A stretch of 9,907 nt of DNA, taken from contig CAZRXM010000038.1 in NCBI GenBank assembly GCA_964604045.1, positions 1 through 9,907 of the forward strand, read 5' to 3'. Made by a program: the position numbers and the translations under genes. The number at the start of each line of letters is the position of its first letter. Within the stretch, counting starts at the first letter, position 1. Below are positions 1 to 5,950 of this stretch, in pieces. This DNA comes from DRVP01 sp964604045 (GTDB lineage: Archaea; Thermoproteota; Bathyarchaeia; Bathyarchaeales; Bathycorpusculaceae). The notes under the pieces are model-generated. The model was not told where the DNA came from and did not search any database. It was given only the letters and a program-made list of their open reading frames with translations.

Positions 1-50
1 TACAAACTTATACTATCGATTTCGGATAAGATTCGGACTCGCTGACTTAA

Positions 51-500
51 ATGAGAATAAACCAGACCATCACCAACATTTTAGTCGTAAACATCTACTT
101 GGCGTAGCCAAAAGCTCGTAAACCACGCCAGAATTTTCCTGGCAATCCGTCACAATCCCATCGCTTACTCTGGCGGTTTTCTTCCTATCCAACTATGCGG
201 AAGTGGCCGTTCACCCGTTCATCACGATTCCCCAAATGGGCTAAGAAGCCACCTTCGTAGGCATAGTAGCCTTCGACACCCAGTAGTGGGACTCGGCACA
301 TACCTATTCTTCAAACCACGATGGTGGTACATAGCCATAGGCGCAGGCACAACAATCGCCATAGCAGCCGTCTACAAGCCCACGGAGAGGCAGCTTTCAT
401 CGCATCCGCCACAGTCCTAGCCCTAAGCACCTACGTCCTCATAAAAATCTGGATAGAAACTCTAAAAGAAAAAAGGGGAAAACATAGAAAGAAAATATAG
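51..500 (+). pseudogene. Broken gene for a small multi-pass membrane protein
   Basis: No intact reading frame exists here, but hydrophobic protein-like stretches appear in successive frames. A possible start (ATG 51) reads MRINQTITNILVVNIYLA and stops at 105-107. A second frame (122-244) contains LTLAVFFLSNYAEVAVHPF and ends at TAA 242-244, beyond which the same frame still reads FVGIVAF. A third frame (286-420) reads VGLGTYLFFKPRWWYIAIGA and onward. The last (384-500) gives GEAAFIASATVLALSTYVLI, then a basic tail ending KRGKHRKKI and stop TAG 498-500. Joined together, the pieces resemble a protein of roughly 140-150 residues with several membrane segments and a positively charged C-terminus. 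The shifts near 285 and 385 both fit loss of a single base. I do not recognise the family. Sequencing indels could explain the shifts, though the nonsense codon at 242 favours true decay. The first 100 bases are the least certain part. Confidence 0.5.
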
Positions 501-625
501 AGAAGAGCCTAAAATTCATAACGCTGCTTGTTTCAGCGTTACTCATCGGAACAGCAAGCGCAGCAGTTTACAGCTACATGTACATGTGTGCTACACCGGT
601 CAGAGTGAAAAGTTTGACTGAGGGA
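497..625 (+). pseudogene. Signal-peptide remnant of a secreted protein, start codon lost
   Basis: The frame beginning at 497 reads IEKSLKFITLLVSALLIGTA, then SAAVYSYMYMCATPVRV. It looks like a short basic n-region, a hydrophobic core and a small-residue cleavage region (TASA-A), followed by an aromatic/methionine-rich start of the mature protein. The codon where ATG would be expected (497-499) is ATA, and it overlaps the TAG stop of the membrane-protein remnant, as in a translationally coupled gene pair. Secreted archaeal proteins with a similar leader and a YMYM-like motif just after cleavage are known to me only as a general type. The mature domain is missing: the frame runs straight into PIN-domain sequence after about position 630, which suggests a deletion fused two genes. 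An ATA start cannot be excluded. Confidence 0.45.
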
Positions 626-631
626 AAAGCC

Positions 632-881
632 ACAGACACGGAGATTGAAAGCCTTGCAACGATTGTTAAGCGGGTCTTTGATGTCATGAAAGTTTGCAAA
701 TAGGTTGCAGCGAGGAGGAAATATTAGAATTACGAACAAAACGGAAGATAACTTTCTACGACGCAGCTTACGCTTACCATGCGATGCGAAAAACCTAGCA
801 TTAATAATTGAAGACACACAACTTCTTAAGAAAATAACGCCAAAAGTCAATGCTTCAACTTTAAGCGACATCACTGGATAA
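632..881 (+). pseudogene. C-terminal remnant of a PIN-domain (VapC-like) protein
   Basis: Three frames read in order give the back half of a PIN ribonuclease domain. The first (632-703) reads TDTEIESLATIVKRVFDVMK and ends at TAG 701-703. The next (703-792) contains GCSEEEILELRTKRKITFYD followed by AAYAYHAMRK, then stops at 796-798. The last (795-881) reads LALIIEDTQLLKKITPKVNA and ends STLSDITG with TAA at 879. The TFYDAAY helix with its acidic residue and the following ED pair match the conserved end of PIN toxins such as VapC. Both breaks, near 701 and in the A5 run at 789-793, fit one-base losses. The N-terminal half with the first catalytic aspartate is absent, and no antitoxin gene is visible, so this is a dead relic. 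Confidence 0.6.
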
Positions 882-912
882 AATCGTTTCAGAAACTTGT
901 TTTCCACCAAAG

Positions 913-919
913 TTTAAAT
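913..919 (+). promoter_or_regulatory. Putative TATA box for the HMG-CoA reductase transcript
   Basis: TTTAAAT sits in an A/T-rich stretch just after the degenerate region. An archaeal TATA box here would place transcription start near 940, giving a leader of about 35 bases before the ATG at 977. Sequence-only inference; the match is modest. Confidence 0.35.
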
Positions 920-969
920 GTAAAGGTCCAAATAATGCTTCAGTTGAACAGGTTAAACATGGAGTGATT

Positions 970-976
970 AGGAGGT
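970..976 (+). promoter_or_regulatory. Shine-Dalgarno site abutting the HMG-CoA reductase start
   Basis: AGGAGGT is a near-perfect anti-16S match, but its last base touches the ATG at 977, much closer than usual. No other in-frame ATG or GTG lies near enough to use it better, and an upstream in-frame ATG at 959 is closed by TGA at 965. The 977 start therefore stands despite the spacing. Confidence 0.6.
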
Positions 977-2254
977 ATGAGCAAGTCTTCGTTGTTTTCG
1001 GGTTTCTATAAGCTTAGTCCTAAAGAGCGTTTGGCTTTTGTTAAGGAGTTTGCGGGCTTAACCGATGAAGAATGCGCTTTATTGCAGAATACTGGCGGTT
1101 TGCCCTTGGATTTGGCTGACCGTATGATAGAGAATGTTGTTGGCGCCATTCCAATACCATTGGGTATTGCCGTGAACTTTCTGATTAATGGTCGGGATTA
1201 TTTAGTGCCTATGGCTATTGAGGAGCCCTCCGTTGTAGCTGCGGCTAGTTATGCGGCTAAGATGGTGCGAGAGGGTGGAGGCTTCCACACAAGTAGTACT
1301 CCGCCAGTCATGATTGGGCAGGTGCAGGTGGTTGGTGTTAAAGATCCCTATGCGGCTAGGCTTCGCGTACTGCAAGTCAAAGAAGAAATCTTGAAAAAGG
1401 CAAACGACCAAGACCCTGTGCTGGTTTCTGTAGGCGGAGGCGCTAAAGACTTGGACGCCAAAGTAATCCATACTGTGCAAGGCCCCATGGTTATTGTGGA
1501 GTTGCATGTGGACTGCCGAGACGCCATGGGTGCTAACGCCGTCAACACCATGTGCGAGGCTGTCGCCCCACTGATCGAGCGGATCACCGGCGGCCGCGTT
1601 TACCTCCGGATAATTTCGAACTTGGCTGTTAAACGCCTGGCAAGAGCGTGGTGTGTCGTGCCCAAAGAGGCTGTTGGCGGCGAAGATGTTGTGGACGGCA
1701 TTGTGAACGCTTGGGCTTTCGCTGCGGCTGACCCATTTAGGGCGGCCACCCACAACAAGGGGATTATGAACGGCATAATTGCTGTTGTGCTTGCCACATG
1801 CAACGACCACCGCGCTGTTGAGGCCGGCGCGCATGCTTATGCCGCTAGAAGCGGCCACTATACGACGCTTTCAACATGGGAGAAAAACGAGAACGGCGAC
1901 CTAGTTGGCTCCATAGAACTGCCCATGGCGGTTGGCATAGTAGGCGGAGCTGTACGCACCCACCCCATAGCAAAAATATGCCTAAAAATCTTGGGCGTGA
2001 AGACAGCCAACGAGTTCGCCGAAGTCCTGGCAGCAGTAGGCCTAGCCCAAAACCTAGCGGCGTTAAGGGCCCTATCCCACGAGGGCATACAACGCGGCCA
2101 CATGGAGCTCCACGCTAGAAACATCGCCATCATGGCTGGCGCCACAGGCGAGCTTATAGACCTAATCGCCCAGAAAATGGTTGAGGAGCGCAAGATCCGC
2201 ATGGACAGAGCTAAAGAACTCATCGAACAATATAAAGCAACGGGAAAAATCTAA
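977..2254 (+). CDS. hmgA: Class II 3-hydroxy-3-methylglutaryl-CoA reductase
   Basis: Interconverts HMG-CoA and mevalonate using NAD(P)H in the cytosol. In archaea this is the committed step to isoprenoid lipids. The 425-residue protein has no membrane anchor and matches the length of class II (Pseudomonas mevalonii/Archaeoglobus-type) enzymes. Visible landmarks are IENVVGAIPIPLGIA (51-65), the catalytic glutamate in AIEEPSVVAA (about E83), GGGAKDL (153-159), DAMGANAVN (182-190), the catalytic lysine in THNKGIMNG (K261), the aspartate in CNDHRA (D277) and the C-terminal histidine in LHARNIA (H379). Class I enzymes instead carry a TTEG-type glutamate motif. The gene begins after a strong but unusually close Shine-Dalgarno site and is followed 34 bases later by prs. 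Codon choice changes along the gene: the first 40 codons have 16 T-ending and 6 C-ending codons, while codons 380-419 show exactly the reverse. A catabolic direction is possible but unlikely in an archaeon. Confidence 0.95.
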   Translation: MSKSSLFSGFYKLSPKERLAFVKEFAGLTDEECALLQNTGGLPLDLADRMIENVVGAIPIPLGIAVNFLINGRDYLVPMAIEEPSVVAAASYAAKMVREGGGFHTSSTPPVMIGQVQVVGVKDPYAARLRVLQVKEEILKKANDQDPVLVSVGGGAKDLDAKVIHTVQGPMVIVELHVDCRDAMGANAVNTMCEAVAPLIERITGGRVYLRIISNLAVKRLARAWCVVPKEAVGGEDVVDGIVNAWAFAAADPFRAATHNKGIMNGIIAVVLATCNDHRAVEAGAHAYAARSGHYTTLSTWEKNENGDLVGSIELPMAVGIVGGAVRTHPIAKICLKILGVKTANEFAEVLAAVGLAQNLAALRALSHEGIQRGHMELHARNIAIMAGATGELIDLIAQKMVEERKIRMDRAKELIEQYKATGKI

Positions 2255-2288
2255 AAGATAGCCCTTTCCATTAAAAAGCGGCGGTTAA

Positions 2289-3164
2289 ATGAAAATCCTC
2301 CCTGGGCCAGCTTCCAAAGAGCTTGGGGAAAAGATAGCCAAACTTTTAGGTCTTGAGCCCATCCCCGTCTTTTTCAAGTTTTTCCCAGACGGCGAGTCCT
2401 ATGTGAGGCTTGAAGGAACCGTTGAAGGTGAAACCACAGTTATCGTGCAGACCACAAGTCCACCCCAAGACCAGCGTTTAATTCAGTTGGCTTTGATGGT
2501 GGACGCTGCTAGGAGGCATGGTGCTAAAACTGTTGTGGCTGTTGTGCCTTATTTGGCTTATGCCCGTCAGGACAAGGTTTTCCTAAAAGGAGAAGCCGTA
2601 AGCATAGAAGCCATTGCGAGAATGCTTGGAGCCGCCGGCGTGGACAGCCTTGTCACTGTTAACATTCATGAGAAAAACGTTTTGGCAAAATTTCCTTTTC
2701 CAGCGAAAAATCTGTCCGCTATACCACTCCTAGCAGAACACTTCAAAAAGAGGGGGTTCAGCGATGTTTTTGCGCTTGCACCAGACAAAGGCGCCGTCTG
2801 CATAGTTCAGGAGGCCGCTGCCGTTTTGGGCTGCAATTGCGGCTTCTTGGAAAAGCGTAGAGACCGCTACACGGGATTGGTCAGCGTGGAGAAGAGGGAG
2901 TTAAACGTTAAAGGCAAAAAAGCCATAATCTTCGACGACATAATCAGCACAGGCGGAACCATCGTGGCGGCTGCAAACCTTCTCTATGAGCTTGGAGCCA
3001 CGGAAGTGTACGCTGCATGCGTCCACCCGCTTCTGGTAGGAGAGGCAGAAAAACGCTTACGAGAAGCTGGCGTCAAGGAGGTTGTTGGAACAGATAGTGT
3101 CCCCGGCCCAGTTAGCAAGGTTTCATTGGCACCGCTTTTAGCCCAAGCCCTACGGGAGCTTTAA
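2289..3164 (+). CDS. prs: Ribose-phosphate pyrophosphokinase (PRPP synthetase)
   Basis: Transfers pyrophosphate from ATP to ribose 5-phosphate to make PRPP, the precursor of purines, pyrimidines, histidine and tryptophan. The 291-residue protein fits the short archaeal form. It shows FPDGE (32-36) in the N-terminal half, the ATP-site RQDK (93-96), the metal/phosphate region VNIHEKN (124-130, containing H127), PDKGA (165-169) and the PRPP-binding signature FDDIISTGGT (215-224). The position before the histidine pair is Asn125, where many Prs proteins have Asp; this is a mild deviation from the usual D-x-H. The ATG is preceded by GGCGGT about four bases upstream. The gap after the reductase is 34 bases with no clear promoter, and the next gene begins one base after this stop, so co-transcription with both neighbours is likely. 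Confidence 0.95.
   Translation: MKILPGPASKELGEKIAKLLGLEPIPVFFKFFPDGESYVRLEGTVEGETTVIVQTTSPPQDQRLIQLALMVDAARRHGAKTVVAVVPYLAYARQDKVFLKGEAVSIEAIARMLGAAGVDSLVTVNIHEKNVLAKFPFPAKNLSAIPLLAEHFKKRGFSDVFALAPDKGAVCIVQEAAAVLGCNCGFLEKRRDRYTGLVSVEKRELNVKGKKAIIFDDIISTGGTIVAAANLLYELGATEVYAACVHPLLVGEAEKRLREAGVKEVVGTDSVPGPVSKVSLAPLLAQALREL
3154..3158 (+). promoter_or_regulatory. Shine-Dalgarno site inside prs that sets the GTG start of the methylase
   Basis: GGGAG lies within the last codons of prs, seven bases before the GTG at 3166. Its position supports GTG as the start and coupled translation of the two genes. Confidence 0.5.
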
Positions 3165-3165
3165 G

Positions 3166-4203
3166 GTGGCTAGGCTTTTCTTCTTATTGTCCGGCGAGCA
3201 CGAAACACTGCCAACTGCGGAACTGAAAGCCATTTTAGAGGCTGAAGGCTTCGCCTATAAGGTTTTGGAGAAGCTCGACCAGGTTTTGAGAGTTGAAGCC
3301 GGCGCAACATGCGTGGAAGCCGTAAAAAGGCGGGCAGCCTTAACAAGGCTCTGCGCCCTAGAACTTTTCACATGTGAGGCTGAGCCACGTGAAGCGGTGA
3401 AAGCCCTACGCTCAACAAGTATTGGCGAACTCCTAAGGAAGGGCGAAACTTTCGCTGTTCGCGTGAAACATGTGAAAAGCCATGCTAAACATGTTGACGG
3501 AATGGCCTTAGAGCGGAAGCTAGGCGAAATAATCCTAAGCATGGCTGAAAACGTTAAAGTGAACCTACAGACACCTCAAAAAACTTTCACGGGAATTCTG
3601 ACAGACAATAAACTTATTTTTGGCTTGAAGCTGGCTGAGGTTCCGCCAAAACCTTTCATGGAAAGGCGTCCAAAGAATAGGCCTTTCTTCCACCCTTCAG
3701 CCATGCCGCCGAAGCTGGCGAGGTGCATGGTTAACCTAGCGAGACCAAAAACAGGCAGCCTCGTCTTCGACCCTTTCTGCGGGACTGGAAGCATAATCAT
3801 CGAGGCAGCGCTAACAGGCTGCCGCGTCTTAGGCGCAGACATCCAACGACAGATGGTGAAAGGCAGCAAAGCCAACCTCGCCTTTTTTGACGTGAAACCC
3901 GAAGGCCTAATTGTGGCGGACGCCAAAAACCCGCCATTAACAAAGGTTGATTGCGTTGTGGCAGATCCGCCCTACGGAAAAAGCGCAACAACTCTCAAAA
4001 GAACGACGAAACAGATAATTGAAGAATGCCTAAACGCAGTTTACGACATGCTTAACGAAAGCGGACACGTGTGCATGGCGGCGCCAAAAACAGTTGGCAT
4101 AACCCAAATAGGCATATCCATGGGCTACAAACACGTGGAATCTCATATGGTCTACATACATAGAAGCTTAACCCGCGAAATTGCAGTATTCAAGAAAAGT
4201 TGA
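3166..4203 (+). CDS. trmG10: THUMP-domain tRNA (guanine-10-N2) dimethyltransferase, TrmG10/Trm11 type
   Basis: Predicted to methylate the N2 amino group of G10 in tRNA with S-adenosylmethionine, stabilising the tRNA fold. The N-terminal part is a ferredoxin-like plus THUMP RNA-binding region (about 1-160, including FAVRVKHVKSH at 96-106). A linker carries the family signature RPFFHPSAM (172-180). The Rossmann methyltransferase domain has the SAM-binding motif FDPFCGTGSI (201-210), an acidic end to strand 2 in LGADIQ (222-227) and the N-methylase catalytic motif DPPYG (267-271). The length of 345 residues is normal for archaeal Trm-G10. Translation starts at GTG one base after the prs stop, with a Shine-Dalgarno site inside prs, so coupling is likely. 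The related Trm14/TrmN (G6) enzymes share this architecture, so G10 specificity comes from family resemblance rather than from a diagnostic residue. Confidence 0.9.
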   Translation: MARLFFLLSGEHETLPTAELKAILEAEGFAYKVLEKLDQVLRVEAGATCVEAVKRRAALTRLCALELFTCEAEPREAVKALRSTSIGELLRKGETFAVRVKHVKSHAKHVDGMALERKLGEIILSMAENVKVNLQTPQKTFTGILTDNKLIFGLKLAEVPPKPFMERRPKNRPFFHPSAMPPKLARCMVNLARPKTGSLVFDPFCGTGSIIIEAALTGCRVLGADIQRQMVKGSKANLAFFDVKPEGLIVADAKNPPLTKVDCVVADPPYGKSATTLKRTTKQIIEECLNAVYDMLNESGHVCMAAPKTVGITQIGISMGYKHVESHMVYIHRSLTREIAVFKKS

Positions 4204-4231
4204 CTGAGACGGCTTCAACAAACCCGTCCAT

Positions 4232-4239
4232 TTTATAAG
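4232..4239 (+). promoter_or_regulatory. TATA box for the radical SAM gene
   Basis: TTTATAAG is a good archaeal TATA element in the 105-base gap after trmG10. It predicts a start of transcription near 4260 and a leader of about 50 bases, so the radical SAM gene is probably its own transcription unit. A Shine-Dalgarno-like GAAGGTGG lies at 4297-4304, four bases before the ATG. Confidence 0.5.
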
Positions 4240-4308
4240 CTAGTTTTAACGTGATGTAATAAAGGATAAAGCAAAGGTTGAAATGTAAAGGCTTACGAAG
4301 GTGGAAGC

Positions 4309-5844
4309 ATGCAGATAGATCGTGTTGAAAACGCCTTTTTCGCTGCGGCCGTGAATCCTTGGCTTAAGGCGCTCATTAGCATGTTTGACGTAGAGTGTCC
4401 GGAGGATGGAAGTCTGCTCCTAAAATCTTTGAGGGATTTTTTAGGGGAGAAAGTTCCCCTTTGTCAAACTTGCCAGCATAGAAGCAGGTTCGTGGCAAAG
4501 CCTGTGTATGAAGTTGGCAGCCGACTGTTAGGTGTGGATAAAAGTTTCATGAAGAAGCAGTTTCTCCGAGACCAGTATGGTAGGGCTTGGTTTAAAGGCT
4601 TCGGGTTGATGATGAAAGGTGTAAAGAAGTATGGAGTTCGCGTACCCTTTGTGCCGGCCGGCCCCTTCCTAATAGTTTGGGACTTCACTTACAAGTGTAA
4701 TCTTCGATGCAAACATTGTTACGAGGAAGCTGGAAGTGGAAGGCTTCCAGAACTCTCAACAGACGAAGCAAAACAAGTCGTTGAAATCCTTTCAAAAATT
4801 GCGGGTGTAGGTCTACCAGCTCTCTCCTTCAGCGGAGGTGAACCCCTAGCCAGACACGACTTCTTTGAGTTGGCTGCCTATGCTAAAAAATACATTCCAT
4901 ACATCAGCATAGCCTCAAACGGAACACTAATCACGAAAGATGTGGCTAAGAAGATTAAGGATGCGGGCGTAGACTATGTGGAGATAAGCATTGATGGTGC
5001 CTCTCCAGGCGTACACGACGAGTTTAGGGGTATCCCAGGTGCCTTTGAAAAAGCTATTCAAGGTGTAAAAAATTGCGTGGAGGAGGGCTTAGACACCTGC
5101 ATCGCAACGGTCATACATAGGGACAACTTGGCGGAAACAGAGAAAATCCTGCAGTTGGCTAAAGAATTGGGCGCCAGATTCATACATTTCAATTATGTTC
5201 CGACAGGAAGGGCGAGGGTGCATGTGGAACTTGATTTGTCTCCAGACCAAAGACTCCACGTTCTAAACGTGATCGGCAAAGAGGTCATAAACCTATACTT
5301 ACAGGCGAAGGAAGAGGAGTTGAAAACTGGAAAATCAACGGTGAAAGTTGACCGCTTCTTCAGTACATGTCCTCAGTACGCAAGCGTAACCAAAGAGCTT
5401 TCACAGAGCATGGGCGAAAAGTTTCTTGTTGAAGCTCATTATGCGGCGAAAAGGGGTGTTGAGAACGTTGCAAACTTTTTAGGCGGATGCGGGGCTGGAC
5501 GCTTATATTGTTGTCTGGAACCCAACGGCGACATAAAACCATGCGTTTTCTTCCCAACAGACAAGAACACTGTCTTGGGCAACATATTAAAGGACGATTT
5601 TGAAGAAATATGGGACAACAACTCGCTGCTTTGGAAGCTCCGCATAAGAGAGGACATGGAAAACTACGTTATAAACGGCGAAATAGTCGGATGTGGAAAG
5701 TGTCCAGACAAATATATTTGCGGAGGGTGTCGTGCAAGAGCCTACAGCTACTTCAATGGAAACGTTAAAGCACCGGACATCGGATGCATCCATAATAAAC
5801 CGTTGTGGGAGAAAATCTATGCACAAATCAATGCCCAAAAGTAG
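4309..5844 (+). CDS. Radical SAM/SPASM domain protein with N-terminal cysteine-containing extension
   Basis: A 4Fe-4S radical SAM enzyme of unknown substrate. Residues 1-115 form an extension with a Cys pair (LCQTCQ, C52 and C55), basic and without a signal peptide. The radical SAM barrel starts at about 120: the cluster motif is CNLRCKHC (C130, C134, C137), followed by the SAM-binding FSGGEPL (174-180), ASNGT (202-206) and SIDGAS (227-232). The C-terminal region (about 390-495) is a SPASM-type auxiliary-cluster domain with many cysteines: GGCGAGRLYCC (392-402), KPCVFFP (410-416), GCGKC (461-465), CGGCRARAYSYF (471-482) and C493. SPASM proteins modify peptides or act in cofactor biosynthesis; AhbC/AhbD of the archaeal heme pathway share this layout. 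At 511 residues this one is longer than those, owing to the N-terminal part and an insert at about 310-390. No peptide substrate gene or heme gene lies beside it, so no specific function is assigned. Confidence 0.9.
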   Translation: MQIDRVENAFFAAAVNPWLKALISMFDVECPEDGSLLLKSLRDFLGEKVPLCQTCQHRSRFVAKPVYEVGSRLLGVDKSFMKKQFLRDQYGRAWFKGFGLMMKGVKKYGVRVPFVPAGPFLIVWDFTYKCNLRCKHCYEEAGSGRLPELSTDEAKQVVEILSKIAGVGLPALSFSGGEPLARHDFFELAAYAKKYIPYISIASNGTLITKDVAKKIKDAGVDYVEISIDGASPGVHDEFRGIPGAFEKAIQGVKNCVEEGLDTCIATVIHRDNLAETEKILQLAKELGARFIHFNYVPTGRARVHVELDLSPDQRLHVLNVIGKEVINLYLQAKEEELKTGKSTVKVDRFFSTCPQYASVTKELSQSMGEKFLVEAHYAAKRGVENVANFLGGCGAGRLYCCLEPNGDIKPCVFFPTDKNTVLGNILKDDFEEIWDNNSLLWKLRIREDMENYVINGEIVGCGKCPDKYICGGCRARAYSYFNGNVKAPDIGCIHNKPLWEKIYAQINAQK

Positions 5845-5923
5845 GCTAAGCCGAAACGGAAACGTGTACAACCTCGGTTACAGGCAGCGTTATTAACTGG
5901 CAAAGTTCTATACGTGACTCAGA

Positions 5924-5943
5924 GGATTTAACTTGGGATTTAA
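5924..5943 (+). repeat. Short direct repeat GGATTTAA upstream of RNase Z
   Basis: GGATTTAA occurs at 5924-5931 and again at 5936-5943, a 12-base period just ahead of the RNase Z start. The repeat is A/T-rich and could be part of a promoter or operator, or chance. The rest of the 106-base gap shows only a weak TATA-like TTCTATAC at 5907-5914. Confidence 0.3.
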
Positions 5944-5950
5944 TTGAGGA

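Noticed and set aside
576..587. Perfect palindrome ACATGTACATGT
   Set aside because: It is produced by the Tyr-Met-Tyr-Met codons of the secreted-protein remnant; there is no second copy or promoter context.
539..910. 123-codon open frame on the minus strand
   Set aside because: It lies opposite the secreted-protein and PIN remnants, whose plus-strand peptides are recognisable. Its own translation is Cys/Phe-rich and shows no domain.
916..926. The 11-mer AAATGTAAAGG, repeated at 4281-4291 before the radical SAM gene
   Set aside because: It lies at different distances from the two start codons (61 and 28 bases) and is A-rich, so chance is an adequate explanation without a genome-wide count.
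1202..1858. 218-codon open frame on the minus strand inside the HMG-CoA reductase gene
   Set aside because: It is antisense to a clearly conserved enzyme, with low-complexity His/Ser/Asn composition and no recognisable motif; a shadow frame.
4198..4222. Possible terminator hairpin GTTGA/TCAAC after the tRNA methylase gene
   Set aside because: The stem is only five pairs with an 11-base loop and no T-run directly after it.
4250..4300. C-box-like GTGATGT suggesting a C/D box guide RNA
   Set aside because: No matching D box or paired C'/D' boxes are found at proper spacing; it lies in the probable promoter and leader of the radical SAM gene.
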